Shown here piece by piece: positions 50,393 to 58,741 of a stretch of 64,000 bases of DNA; within the stretch, counting starts at the first letter, position 1; the number at the start of each line of letters is the position of its first letter. The notes beneath the pieces were generated by a model. The model was not told the DNA's origin. It was given only the letters and a program-made list of their open reading frames with translations, and did no database searches. The DNA lies in the NCBI GenBank assembly GCA_018714405.1, contig DVNM01000045.1, positions 38,855 to 102,854 on the forward strand, read 5' to 3'. The translations under genes were made by a program, and so were the position numbers. The DNA comes from Scybalenecus merdavium. GTDB taxonomy: Bacteria; Bacillota; Clostridia; Oscillospirales; Acutalibacteraceae.

Positions 50393-50665
50393 ATGAGCAG
50401 AAGTACGAAAAAAGGCCCCTACGTTGAAGCGAGCCTGATGAAAAAAGTTGAAGCACTCAACGCCTCCGGCGACAAGCAGGTCATCAAGACCTGGTCGCGC
50501 AGTTCAACGATCTTCCCGCAATTCGTTGGTCACACTTTCGCCGTGCATGACGGCAGAAAGCATGTTCCGGTTTATGTTACCGAAGATATGGTAGGCCACA
50601 AGCTCGGTGAGTTTGCTCCTACAAGAACGTTCAGAGGCCACGCAGGCGCAAAGACATCTAAGTAA
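50393..50665 (+). CDS. rpsS: Small ribosomal subunit protein uS19
   Basis: 90 residues. Contains RSTKKGPYVEASLMKKV, TWSRSSTIFPQFVGHTFAVHDG and the C-terminal GHKLGEFAPTRTFRGHAG. It sits in the 30S head next to S13. AAAGGAG upstream, 18 bp after rplB. Confidence 0.98.
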   Translation: MSRSTKKGPYVEASLMKKVEALNASGDKQVIKTWSRSSTIFPQFVGHTFAVHDGRKHVPVYVTEDMVGHKLGEFAPTRTFRGHAGAKTSK

Positions 50666-50682
50666 TCGAAAGGAGAAACAAA

Positions 50683-51021
50683 ATGGAAGCAAAAGCCAAA
50701 GCAACGTATGTTCGCATTTCTCCGCGTAAGGTTCAGATTGTTCTTGATTTGATCAGAAATCAACCTGCTGATAAGGCAATGGCGATCCTGAAATTCACAC
50801 CGAAGGCTGCCGCTGAGCCGGTTTCCAAAGTGCTGAAAGCTGCCATGGCCAACGCCGAGAATAACTTTAATATGGACGTGAACAGACTTTATGTAAGCGA
50901 GTGCCACGCCGCTCCCGGCCCGATCCTGAAAAGGATCCAGCCCAGAGCACAGGGCAGAGCCTACAGAATCAACAAAAGAACATCACACATCACCCTTGTT
51001 GTCAAGGAAATGGAAGATTAA
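50683..51021 (+). CDS. rplV: Large ribosomal subunit protein uL22
   Basis: 112 residues. Begins AKATYVRISPRKVQIVLDLIR and has the tunnel-lining beta-hairpin loop within GPILKRIQPRAQGRAYRINKR, where macrolide-resistance changes can occur in other bacteria. The loop here looks intact. AAAGGAG upstream. Confidence 0.98.
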   Translation: MEAKAKATYVRISPRKVQIVLDLIRNQPADKAMAILKFTPKAAAEPVSKVLKAAMANAENNFNMDVNRLYVSECHAAPGPILKRIQPRAQGRAYRINKRTSHITLVVKEMED

Positions 51022-51040
51022 GCGAGGAGGAAAGGTATAA

Positions 51041-51742
51041 ATGGGACAGAAAATTAATCCGACCGGATTAAGAATCGGTGTTATTAAAAACTGGGACTCC
51101 CGCTGGTATGCTAGAAAGGATGCTTTCGGCGATACGCTCGTAGAAGACCACAAGCTGCGTAAGTATCTGCTGAAGACCCTTTACGGCGCAGGTGTTCCGA
51201 AAGTAGAGATCGAGCGCGACGCGAAGCGCATCCGCATCAACATCCACTGCGCAAAGCCCGGCATGGTCATCGGCAAGCAGGGCGCAGAGATCGAAAAACT
51301 CAAGCAGATCTGTGCGAAAAAGCTCGGCAGACCGGCAAACGAGGTTTTCATTAATATTATTGAAATCAAGCAGCCTGACCTGAACGCACAGCTCGTGGCC
51401 GAAAGCATCGCCCAGCAGCTGGAAAGACGTGTGTCTTTCAGAAGAGCGGTTAAGCAGGCCATCGGCAGAACGATGCGTCTTGGCGCCAGAGGTATTAAGG
51501 TACAGGTTTCCGGCCGTATCGGCGGTGCAGAAATCGCCCGTACCGAAATGTACAAGGAAGGCACCATCCCGCTTCAGACCATCCGTGCCGACATCGACTA
51601 CGGCTTTGCCGAGGCTGCTACGACTTACGGCCGCATCGGCGTAAAAACATGGATCTATCAGGGCGAAGTTCTCAGAGAATCCCGCAACAGCAACCGCAGA
51701 AGAAGAGCGCCCCGCAGAGATAGGGAAGGAGGAAAAAGATAA
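51041..51742 (+). CDS. rpsC: Small ribosomal subunit protein uS3
   Basis: 233 residues. Begins GQKINPTGLRIGVIKNW; the KH domain has KPGMVIGKQGAEIEKLK. The C-terminal domain has RIGGAEIARTE and a basic tail (RRRRAPRRDREGGKR). S3 contributes to mRNA entry and helicase activity. It ends in a TAATG overlap with rplP. Confidence 0.98.
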   Translation: MGQKINPTGLRIGVIKNWDSRWYARKDAFGDTLVEDHKLRKYLLKTLYGAGVPKVEIERDAKRIRINIHCAKPGMVIGKQGAEIEKLKQICAKKLGRPANEVFINIIEIKQPDLNAQLVAESIAQQLERRVSFRRAVKQAIGRTMRLGARGIKVQVSGRIGGAEIARTEMYKEGTIPLQTIRADIDYGFAEAATTYGRIGVKTWIYQGEVLRESRNSNRRRRAPRRDREGGKR

Positions 51743-52167
51743 TGCTTTTGCCTAAGCGCGTAAAATACCGCAAGCAGCAAAGAGGCCGCTTGAAAGGTAC
51801 AGCCCACAGAGGCAACACAGTCACTTACGGTGAGTACGGCCTGCAGGCTCTTGAGCCGGCATGGATCACCTCGGCACAGATCGAGGCGGCCCGTATCGCT
51901 ATGACCCGTTACACGAAGCGTGGCGGTAAAGTTTGGATCAAAATTTTCCCCGACAAGCCGATCACTGCAAAACCGGCCGAGACCCGAATGGGTTCCGGTA
52001 AAGGCGGCGTCGACTACTGGGTGGCCGTCGTTAAACCCGGCAGAGTCATGTTTGAACTTTCCGGCGTAGCGGAAGAAACAGCGCGTGAGGCTCTTCGTCT
52101 TGCCGCCAACAAACTTCCCATCAAGTGCAAATTTGTCAAAAAAGAAACAGAGGGAGGCGAGCAGTAA
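51742..52167 (+). CDS. rplP: Large ribosomal subunit protein uL16
   Basis: 141 residues. Contains MLLPKRVKYRKQQRGRLKG, GEYGLQALEPAWITSAQIEAAR and the conserved RMGSGKGGVDYWVAVVKPGR. L16 organises the tRNA-binding face of the 50S subunit. It overlaps rpsC at its start and rpmC at its end by one base each. Confidence 0.98.
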   Translation: MLLPKRVKYRKQQRGRLKGTAHRGNTVTYGEYGLQALEPAWITSAQIEAARIAMTRYTKRGGKVWIKIFPDKPITAKPAETRMGSGKGGVDYWVAVVKPGRVMFELSGVAEETAREALRLAANKLPIKCKFVKKETEGGEQ

Positions 52168-52370
52168 TGAAAGCAAGTGAAATCAGAGCTCTTTCCGCAG
52201 AGCAGCGTGCAAAGAAACTTGCAGAACTCAAGGAGGAACTTTTTAACCTTAATTTCCAGTCTGCTATCAATCAGCTCGACAACCCGATGAGAATTAAAGC
52301 CGTCAAGAAAGACATTGCCCGCATCAAAACGGTGGAGCGTGCCCTGGAACTTGAAGGCAGCAATTCTTAA
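52167..52370 (+). CDS. rpmC: Large ribosomal subunit protein uL29
   Basis: 67 residues from the ATG at 52167, the last base of the rplP stop codon, with GGGAGGCGAGCAG upstream. Begins MKASEIRALSAEQRAKKLAE and has the FNLNFQSAINQLDNPMRIK segment of L29. It lies near the tunnel exit beside L23. Confidence 0.97.
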   Translation: MKASEIRALSAEQRAKKLAELKEELFNLNFQSAINQLDNPMRIKAVKKDIARIKTVERALELEGSNS

Positions 52371-52389
52371 GAAAGGGAGGTAACTACAG

Positions 52390-52647
52390 GTGGAAGAAAG
52401 AAACCTCAGAAAAACCAGAGTTGGTTTTGTGGCGAGCGATAAGATGGATAAAACCGTTGTTGTTACCATTGCCGACAAGGTTCAGCATCCGCTCTATAAG
52501 AAAATCATCAACAGAACCGTGCGTTACAAGGCGCATGACGAGAACAACGAGTGCCGCGTCGGCGACAAGGTGCTCATCATGGAAACGCGCCCGCTCAGCA
52601 AAGACAAGAGATGGCGTGTGGTCGAAATCATCGAAAAGGCTAAATAA
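52390..52647 (+). CDS. rpsQ: Small ribosomal subunit protein uS17
   Basis: 85 residues from a GTG start behind GGGAGGTAACTACAG. Contains KTRVGFVASDKMDKTVVV, HPLYKKIINRTVRYKAHDE and ETRPLSKDKRWRVVEI. An early-binding 30S protein. An 88-bp AT-rich gap follows before rplN. Confidence 0.97.
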   Translation: MEERNLRKTRVGFVASDKMDKTVVVTIADKVQHPLYKKIINRTVRYKAHDENNECRVGDKVLIMETRPLSKDKRWRVVEIIEKAK

Positions 52648-52735
52648 TCATTACGGATTACTGGCTTTTACTATTTAAAATAATAACTGCGAATAACGCA
52701 AAGTGTTATTTGACAGTGCGAAGGAGGAAAAAACT

Positions 52736-53104
52736 GTGATACAACAGGAAAGTCGTCTGAAAGTTGCCGACAACACCGGCGCCAAAGAGCTTCTGTGCAT
52801 CAGAGTGCTTGGCGGTACTCGCAGAAGAACCGCAAACATCGGCGACGTGATTGTGTGCTCTGTTAAAAAAGCAGCACCCGGCGGCGTTGTAAAAAAAGGC
52901 GAAGTTGTTAAAGCAGTCATCGTTCGTACAACCAAAGGTGTGCGTCGTGACGACGGACAGTATATTCGTTTTGATGAAAATGCTGCCGTAATTATTCGTG
53001 AAGATAAAACCCCCCGTGGTACCCGTATTTTCGGGCCCATCGCCAGAGAGCTGCGTGAAAAGGATTTCATGAAGATCCTTTCCCTTGCTCCGGAAGTACT
53101 TTAA
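52736..53104 (+). CDS. rplN: Large ribosomal subunit protein uL14
   Basis: 122 residues, exactly the family length, from the GTG at 52736 behind GAAGGAGG; an upstream in-frame start at 52703 would add 11 unrelated residues. Contains MIQQESRLKVADNTGAKEL, VKAVIVRTTKGVRR and FGPIARELREKDFMKI. It forms an intersubunit bridge. Confidence 0.98.
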   Translation: MIQQESRLKVADNTGAKELLCIRVLGGTRRRTANIGDVIVCSVKKAAPGGVVKKGEVVKAVIVRTTKGVRRDDGQYIRFDENAAVIIREDKTPRGTRIFGPIARELREKDFMKILSLAPEVL

Positions 53105-53117
53105 TGGAGGTGCCACA

Positions 53118-53432
53118 GTGAGTAAAATGCATGTTAAGACTGGCGACACCGTTATGGTGATCAGCGGCAAGTCCAAGGGCGTTAAGGGCGAAGTCATCGC
53201 CACCAGCCCCAAGGAAGGCAAAGTGATTGTAAAGAAAGCCAACATCGTGACCAAGCATGTTAAGCCGAAAAAGGTCGGCGAAGCCGGCGGCCTGATCAAG
53301 GTCGAGTCTGCGATGTACGCTTCCAAAGTACAGCTTGTCTGCCCGAAGTGCGGCGAGGCTGTGCGCGTTGGCCATAAAAAAGACGGCAAAAACGCCGTGC
53401 GCGTCTGCAAAAAGTGCGGCGCAGAATTTTAA
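53118..53432 (+). CDS. rplX: Large ribosomal subunit protein uL24, with C-terminal zinc ribbon
   Basis: 104 residues from the GTG at 53118 (TGGAGGTGCCACA). The KOW motif is KTGDTVMVISGKSKGVKGEV, followed by VKKANIVTKHVKP. The C-terminus holds two Cys pairs (VCPKCGEAVRVG and VCKKCGAEF) that could bind zinc. L24 starts 50S assembly. An internal ATG at 53127 is possible but less well placed. Confidence 0.97.
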   Translation: MSKMHVKTGDTVMVISGKSKGVKGEVIATSPKEGKVIVKKANIVTKHVKPKKVGEAGGLIKVESAMYASKVQLVCPKCGEAVRVGHKKDGKNAVRVCKKCGAEF

Positions 53433-53451
53433 GTAGGGAGGAACATAACGA

Positions 53452-53994
53452 ATGGCTGCAAGGTTAAGAGAAACCTATATGAACGAAGCAGCACCAGCAT
53501 TGATGAAGAAATTCGGTTACAAGTCTGTTATGCAAATCCCGAAGATCGATAAGATCATCATCAACGTTGGCTGCGGCGAAGCGCGTGACAACTCCAAGGT
53601 CATCGACGCGGTCGTAAGCGACCTGAGCCAGATCACCGGCCAGAAGCCGGTCGTCTGCAAGGCGAAAAAATCTGTCGCAAACTTCAAACTCCGTGAGGGC
53701 ATGCCCGTCGGCGTAAAAGTAACGCTTCGCGGCGACAGAATGTATGAATTCATGGACAGATTCTTCAACCTCGCGCTTCCGCGCGTGCGTGACTTCAGGG
53801 GCATCAACCCGAACTCCTTTGACGGCCGCGGCAACTACGCTGTGGGTATCAAAGAACAGCTGATCTTCCCTGAGATCGATTATGACAAGATCGATAAGGT
53901 CAGAGGTATGGATATCTGCTTCGTGACAACAGCTAATACGGACGAAGAGGCGCGTGAGCTGCTGACGCTCATGGGCGCTCCGTTTGCAAAGTAA
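53452..53994 (+). CDS. rplE: Large ribosomal subunit protein uL5
   Basis: 180 residues. Has YKSVMQIPKIDKIIINVGCGEA, GQKPVVCKAKKSVANFKLREG and RVRDFRGINPNSFDGRGNYAVGIKEQ. L5 contacts 5S rRNA and the P-site tRNA. GGGAGG upstream. It ends 12 bp before rpsN. Confidence 0.98.
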   Translation: MAARLRETYMNEAAPALMKKFGYKSVMQIPKIDKIIINVGCGEARDNSKVIDAVVSDLSQITGQKPVVCKAKKSVANFKLREGMPVGVKVTLRGDRMYEFMDRFFNLALPRVRDFRGINPNSFDGRGNYAVGIKEQLIFPEIDYDKIDKVRGMDICFVTTANTDEEARELLTLMGAPFAK

Positions 53995-54006
53995 GGAGGG
54001 ATTATC

Positions 54007-54192
54007 GTGGCGAAAACATCTATGAAAGTCAAGCAGCAAAGGCCTGCAAAGTATTCTACAAGAGCTTACAACAGATGCAAGATCTGCGGTAGACCTCATG
54101 CGTATCTGCGCAAATACGGCGTTTGCCGTATCTGCTTCCGTGAACTGGCCCACAAGGGCGAGATCCCGGGCGTTAAGAAGTCATCCTGGTAA
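54007..54192 (+). CDS. rpsN: Small ribosomal subunit protein uS14, zinc type
   Basis: 61 residues from a GTG behind GGAGGGATTATC. It is the short zinc-binding (C+) form with CKICGRPH and CRICFRELAHKGEIPGVKKSSW. S14 sits in the 30S head. The zinc type is usual in Firmicutes. Confidence 0.98.
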   Translation: MAKTSMKVKQQRPAKYSTRAYNRCKICGRPHAYLRKYGVCRICFRELAHKGEIPGVKKSSW

Positions 54193-54231
54193 GAATCAGG
54201 CGTTGCTAAATTTATAAAGGAGGAAATATCA

Positions 54232-54630
54232 ATGCATATTACAGACCCGATTGCAGATATGCTCACGAGAATCCGTAATGCAAACTCTGCAAAACATGAT
54301 ACAGTCGATATTCCCGCATCCAACATGAAGAAGGCAATTGCGCAGATTCTCGTGGATGAAGGCTATATCAAAGGCTATAAAGTAATCGAAGACGGCAAGC
54401 AGGGCGTCATCCGTGTCACCCTGAAGTACGGCGAGGGCAAGTCCCAGGTCATCACCGGCCTGCGCAGAGTCTCGAAGCCCGGTCTTCGTATTTATTCAAA
54501 CGTAGAAGATATGCCCAAGGTAATGAGCGGTCTCGGTGTTGCCATCGTTTCCACTTCCAAGGGCGTTATGACAGACAGAGAAGCCCGCAAGCAGAATGTT
54601 GGCGGCGAAGTTCTGGCATTCATTTGGTAA
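54232..54630 (+). CDS. rpsH: Small ribosomal subunit protein uS8
   Basis: 132 residues. Begins HITDPIADMLTRIRNANSAKHD and ends with GVAIVSTSKGVMTDREARKQNVGGEVLAFIW, both hallmarks. S8 binds helix 21 of 16S rRNA and regulates the spc operon in E. coli. AAGGAGGAAATATCA upstream. Confidence 0.98.
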   Translation: MHITDPIADMLTRIRNANSAKHDTVDIPASNMKKAIAQILVDEGYIKGYKVIEDGKQGVIRVTLKYGEGKSQVITGLRRVSKPGLRIYSNVEDMPKVMSGLGVAIVSTSKGVMTDREARKQNVGGEVLAFIW

Positions 54631-54645
54631 GGAGGTGCAGTTGGA

Positions 54646-55188
54646 ATGTCACGTATCGGCAAAATGCCTATCGTAATTCCTGCCGGCGTCGAAGTTACAG
54701 TAGACGACGCAAACACTGTTACCGTTAAGGGCCCCAGGGGTACGCTTACCCAGGATGTGCACAAGAACATAACAGTCAGCGTGGAAGGCAGCGAAGTTCT
54801 GGTTACAAGACACGACGATGAAAAGGAGAACAGGTCGCTCCACGGCCTCACCCGCTCCCTCATCGCCAACATGGTAAAGGGTGTAACAGACGGTTTCTCC
54901 AAAACACTGGAAGTCGTCGGCGTCGGTTACCGCGCGCAGATGCAGGGCAAGGATCTGGTCATGAACCTTGGTTATTCGCACCAGGTCGTCATGAGCCCGA
55001 TCGACGGCATCGAGATCGCCTGCCCGAACGCCAACACCATTGTGGTTTCGGGCAACGACAAGCAGAAGGTCGGTCAGTTTGCGGCGGAAGTCCGTGAAAA
55101 GAGACCGCCGGAGCCTTACAAGGGCAAAGGTATCAAATATGCCGATGAGCATATTCGCCGCAAGGAAGGCAAAGCTGGTAAAAAATAA
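54646..55188 (+). CDS. rplF: Large ribosomal subunit protein uL6
   Basis: 180 residues. Begins SRIGKMPIVIPAGVEVTV and has the second-repeat signature EPYKGKGIKYADEHIRRKEGK. L6 lies near the GTPase-associated region. GGAGGTGCAGTTGGA upstream. The stop is followed by another AGGAGTG for rplR. Confidence 0.98.
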   Translation: MSRIGKMPIVIPAGVEVTVDDANTVTVKGPRGTLTQDVHKNITVSVEGSEVLVTRHDDEKENRSLHGLTRSLIANMVKGVTDGFSKTLEVVGVGYRAQMQGKDLVMNLGYSHQVVMSPIDGIEIACPNANTIVVSGNDKQKVGQFAAEVREKRPPEPYKGKGIKYADEHIRRKEGKAGKK

Positions 55189-55206
55189 TAAAGGAGTGAA
55201 TTACGA

Positions 55207-55566
55207 ATGGTTTCCAGACAAGATGTTAACAAAGCAAGAAAAAAGCGCCATACGCGCGTGCGCGCCAAGGTGTCAGGTACAGCTGAATGTCCGAGACTCA
55301 ATGTATATCGCTCCCTCAGCAATATATATGCTCAGCTTATTGATGACGTCAAAGGCGTAACGCTCGCCTCTGCTTCCTCTACAGAAAAAGAGTTCACGCA
55401 GTACGGCGGCAATGTTGAAGCGGCAAAGGCCGTTGGCAACTTATTAGCAAAAAGAGCCACTGAAAAGGGCATTGAAAAATGCGTTTTCGACCGCGGTGGA
55501 TATGTTTATCACGGCCGTGTCGCTGCACTGGCAGACGGCGCCCGTGAAGGCGGACTGAAGTTCTAA
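55207..55566 (+). CDS. rplR: Large ribosomal subunit protein uL18
   Basis: 119 residues. Has KKRHTRVRAKVSGTAECPRLNVYRS, then IYAQLIDDVKGVTLASASS and FDRGGYVYHGRVAALADGAREGGL. L18 carries 5S rRNA into the 50S subunit. Confidence 0.98.
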   Translation: MVSRQDVNKARKKRHTRVRAKVSGTAECPRLNVYRSLSNIYAQLIDDVKGVTLASASSTEKEFTQYGGNVEAAKAVGNLLAKRATEKGIEKCVFDRGGYVYHGRVAALADGAREGGLKF

Positions 55567-55584
55567 CGAAGGAGGTAAAGACTT

Positions 55585-56088
55585 TTGGCTACAAAGATTG
55601 ACGCGTCTTCAATGGAACTTGAAGAAAGAGTGGTTGCGATCAACCGCGTTTCCAAAACTGTAAAGGGCGGCCGTATTTTCAAATTCTCGGCGCTCGTCGT
55701 CGTTGGCGACAAAAACGGCCTCGTTGGCTTTGGTCTCGGTAAGTCCGGCGAAGTTCCGGATGCGATCCGCAAAGGTATCGAAGATGCAAAGAAAAACCTG
55801 ATCCGTGTGTCTCTGAAGGGTGCGACCATCCCGCACGAGATCATCGGTAAATTCGGTGCAGGCGTTGTACTCATGAAGCCGGCTGCCCCCGGTACCGGCG
55901 TGATCGCCGGCGGCCCGGTGCGTGCCGTTGTTGAAACGGTCGGCATCCAGGACATCCGTACAAAGGCTCTGCGTTCCACAAACCCCTGCAACGTAGTGCG
56001 TGCGACCATCAACGGTCTGGCACAGCTGCGCAGTGCAGAGCAGGTTGCCGCTGTGCGCGGTAAATCCGCAAAAGAGATTATAGGTTAA
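55585..56088 (+). CDS. rpsE: Small ribosomal subunit protein uS5
   Basis: 167 residues from a TTG start at 55585, supported by GAAGGAGG 10 nt upstream and by the conserved start of the protein. The double-stranded RNA-binding part reads LEERVVAINRVSKTVKGGR and the fidelity loop GVGLGKS-like GFGLGKSGEVPDAIRKG. A TTG start for a highly expressed ribosomal gene is uncommon. Confidence 0.97.
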   Translation: MATKIDASSMELEERVVAINRVSKTVKGGRIFKFSALVVVGDKNGLVGFGLGKSGEVPDAIRKGIEDAKKNLIRVSLKGATIPHEIIGKFGAGVVLMKPAAPGTGVIAGGPVRAVVETVGIQDIRTKALRSTNPCNVVRATINGLAQLRSAEQVAAVRGKSAKEIIG

Positions 56089-56100
56089 GGAGGGGCTGTC

Positions 56101-56277
56101 ATGGCAGACATTAAAGTTCGGCTTACAAAAAGCCTGATTGGCAGTAAGAAAGACCAGATCGCCACCGCCCATTCCCTTGGTCTTCGTAAAATCGGCGACG
56201 TTGCGGTTCAGCCCGACAACGCCCAGACAAAGGGTAAGATCAATAAAATATCTCACCTGGTTACAGTAGAAGAGTAA
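56101..56277 (+). CDS. rpmD: Large ribosomal subunit protein uL30
   Basis: 58 residues. Translation gives ADIKVRLTKSLIGSKKDQI, then TAHSLGLRKIGDVAVQPDN and a Lys-rich KGKINKISHLVTVEE end, the usual L30 pattern. GGAGGGGCTGTC precedes the ATG. It lies between rpsE and rplO, the expected position. Confidence 0.96.
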   Translation: MADIKVRLTKSLIGSKKDQIATAHSLGLRKIGDVAVQPDNAQTKGKINKISHLVTVEE

Positions 56278-56292
56278 GGGGAGGTGCCAGAT

Positions 56293-56736
56293 ATGAAACT
56301 TAATGAACTTTCTCCGGCAGCCGGTTCCAAAAAGGCTGTAAAAAGAATTGGCCGCGGCACTGCTTCCGGCCAGGGCAAAACGGCTGGTAAAGGCCAGAAG
56401 GGCCAGAAGTCCCGTGCTGGTTACAGCCGCCGCTATGGCTTTGAAGGCGGCCAGATGCCGCTGCAAAGACGTACTCCGAAAAGAGGCTTCAACAACATCT
56501 TCGCCACGGAGTATGCCATCGTCAACCTCGCTTCTCTGGAAGAGAAGTTTGAGGCCGGCGCTGTTGTAGACGCTGCCAGCCTGAAGGCTGCAGGTCTTAT
56601 CAAAAAAGAGCTCGACGGTGTCAAAGTGCTTGGCAGAGGCGAGCTGACCAAGGCGCTGACCGTAAAGGCAGCTGCCGTTTCCGAAAGTGCAAAGGCAAAA
56701 ATCGAAGCTGCAGGTGGATCGGTGGAGGTGCTGTAA
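56293..56736 (+). CDS. rplO: Large ribosomal subunit protein uL15
   Basis: 147 residues from the ATG at 56293; the GTG at 56284 is part of the GGGGAGGTG ribosome-binding site. Begins MKLNELSPAAGSKKAVKRIG and has the Gly-rich GRGTASGQGKTAGKGQKGQKSR and FEGGQMPLQRRTPKRGF. The stop is directly followed by the secY ATG. Confidence 0.98.
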   Translation: MKLNELSPAAGSKKAVKRIGRGTASGQGKTAGKGQKGQKSRAGYSRRYGFEGGQMPLQRRTPKRGFNNIFATEYAIVNLASLEEKFEAGAVVDAASLKAAGLIKKELDGVKVLGRGELTKALTVKAAAVSESAKAKIEAAGGSVEVL

Positions 56737-58086
56737 ATGATCAAGACCTTCATCAACGCGTGGAAAGTGCGTGAGATCCGCAACAAGATCCTGTTCACGT
56801 GCTTCATCGTGCTCATTTTCCGAATCGGTTCCATGATCCCGGTCCCGTTTCTGAACATTGTGGACGAAATCGATATTGGTAAGGGCAATACGATCCTGAC
56901 CTACCTCAGCTTAATGACCGGTAGTGCGTTCAACTACGGTACGATCTTCGCTATGTCGATCACGCCGTACATCAATGCGCAGATCATTATCCAGCTGCTT
57001 GCCGTAGCCATTCCCGCGCTGGAAAGGCTGCGCAAAGAGGGTGAAGAAGGCAGAAGAAAGCTTTCTGCCATCACGCGTTACCTGGCTGTCAGCCTTGGTT
57101 TGCTGCAGTCGCTTGCCTATTTCTTCTTCCTCAGAGCAAACGGCTACCTGATGACGGACGCCAGCGGCAACGCTTTCAGCGGCTTTGACGCTGTGTTCCA
57201 GGCGCTCGTGATCATTGCTGTGCTGACCGCAGGTACTTCGGTCATCATGTGGCTCGGCGAACAGATTTCCATTCAGGGCATCGGCAACGGCATCTCGATC
57301 ATCCTGTTTGCCGGTATCGTTTCCCGTTTCCCGACACTGATCGAGCAGCTCTTCCAGTATCTCGACACCGGCCGTCTGGTCTACAAGTTCCTTGTACCGC
57401 TGGTCATTGTCCTGTTCCTGTGCATGATCGTTTACATCGTGTTTATGGACAATTCGGAAAGACGCCTGCCGATCCAGTACGCAAAACGCGTTGTCGGCCG
57501 TAAAATGATGGGCGGCCAGTCCACGCATATGCCGATCAAGGTCAATATGAGCGGCGTGCTTCCCGTTATCTTCGCGAGCTCCATTCTCTCGCTACCCGCA
57601 ACGGTGCAGATGTTCATCTCTGCCGATAAGTATGAGGGCACATTCTGGGAAAGCTTCTTCAACGCTTTCCAGAGCGACAGCTGGTGGTATGCACTGATGT
57701 ACTTCCTGCTGATCATCTTCTTTGCCTATTTCTATTCAACCATTCAGTACAATCCGATCGAAATGGCGAACAACCTTCGTAAAAACAACGGCGCGATCCC
57801 GGGTATCCGTCCCGGCCGTCCGACGTCTGACTATATCTTTAGAGTACTCAGCCGTCTGACCCTGATCGGCGCGATCATGCTGAGCGTCGTTGCACTGTTC
57901 CCGATCGTGTACTCGCTGATCTGCGACTTGGCCATCCCGCCGCTGACCGAAGGCGGCAATGACGGCGGCATGTCGATCTCGCTCGGCGGTACGTCCATCA
58001 TCATCATGTGCGGCGTAGCACTTGAAACGGTTCGTCAGCTCGAATCGCAGATGATGATGCGCCATTACAAAGGCTTCCTGGACTAA
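56737..58086 (+). CDS. secY: Protein translocase subunit SecY
   Basis: 449 residues with ten membrane helices. Helix 2 region has YINAQIIIQLLAVAIPALERL. The plug and conserved loops are IAMSITPYINAQI-like, and NPIEMANNLRKNNGAIPGIRPGRPTSDYI is the C4/C5 cytoplasmic signature contacting SecA and the ribosome. It forms the Sec channel through which signal-peptide proteins in this window (PstS, the glycosidases, CHAP protein) would pass. Zero-base gap after rplO. Confidence 0.98.
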   Translation: MIKTFINAWKVREIRNKILFTCFIVLIFRIGSMIPVPFLNIVDEIDIGKGNTILTYLSLMTGSAFNYGTIFAMSITPYINAQIIIQLLAVAIPALERLRKEGEEGRRKLSAITRYLAVSLGLLQSLAYFFFLRANGYLMTDASGNAFSGFDAVFQALVIIAVLTAGTSVIMWLGEQISIQGIGNGISIILFAGIVSRFPTLIEQLFQYLDTGRLVYKFLVPLVIVLFLCMIVYIVFMDNSERRLPIQYAKRVVGRKMMGGQSTHMPIKVNMSGVLPVIFASSILSLPATVQMFISADKYEGTFWESFFNAFQSDSWWYALMYFLLIIFFAYFYSTIQYNPIEMANNLRKNNGAIPGIRPGRPTSDYIFRVLSRLTLIGAIMLSVVALFPIVYSLICDLAIPPLTEGGNDGGMSISLGGTSIIIMCGVALETVRQLESQMMMRHYKGFLD

Positions 58087-58106
58087 TTTAAGAAAGGGTA
58101 TCGTTT

Positions 58107-58739
58107 ATGAAACTGATTCTTCTCGGTGCGCCCGGCGCCGGCAAAGGCACCCAGGCGGAAAAGATTTGTGACAAACTGAACATCCCGGCCATCTCCACCG
58201 GCAACATTATCCGTGCGGCTGTGAAAGACGGCACGGAAATGGGTAAGAAAGCCAAAGCCTATATGGACGCCGGCGATCTTGTCCCCGACGAAGTCGTGAT
58301 CGGTATCATTCAGGAACGTCTGCAGGAGCCGGATTGTAAAAACGGCTTTATCCTTGACGGATTTCCGCGCACCATTCCTCAGGCCCAGGCGCTTGAGGAC
58401 ATGGGCGTGGAAATCGACAAGGTGATCGACATTGAAGTCCCCGATGAAAAGATCATTGCCCGCATGAGCGGCCGGCGCGTCTGCGCCAAGTGCGCCAGCT
58501 CTTACCACCTGCTTTACAAAAAGCCGAAGCAGGAAGGCGTCTGTGATCTGTGCGGCGGTGAACTGGTGCAGCGCAAAGATGACCACCCCGACACCGTCCT
58601 GCGGAGACTGAAAGAGTACCATGCGCAGACCGAACCGCTCAAATCCTTTTATGAGGAACGCGGCCGTCTGTATGTCGTTGAAGGGCAGGAAGAGGTTGCC
58701 GATACTACGGCACTCGTCTTTGCTGCGCTGGAGGCATAA
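58107..58739 (+). CDS. adk: Adenylate kinase
   Basis: 210 residues. P-loop LILLGAPGAGKGTQAEKI, AMP-binding GFPRTIPQAQAL with FILDGFPR, and a zinc-binding LID (CAKCASSYH ... CDLCGGEL). It equilibrates ATP, ADP and AMP. The long-LID zinc form is common in Firmicutes. It ends 2 bp before map. Confidence 0.98.
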   Translation: MKLILLGAPGAGKGTQAEKICDKLNIPAISTGNIIRAAVKDGTEMGKKAKAYMDAGDLVPDEVVIGIIQERLQEPDCKNGFILDGFPRTIPQAQALEDMGVEIDKVIDIEVPDEKIIARMSGRRVCAKCASSYHLLYKKPKQEGVCDLCGGELVQRKDDHPDTVLRRLKEYHAQTEPLKSFYEERGRLYVVEGQEEVADTTALVFAALEA

Positions 58740-58741
58740 GC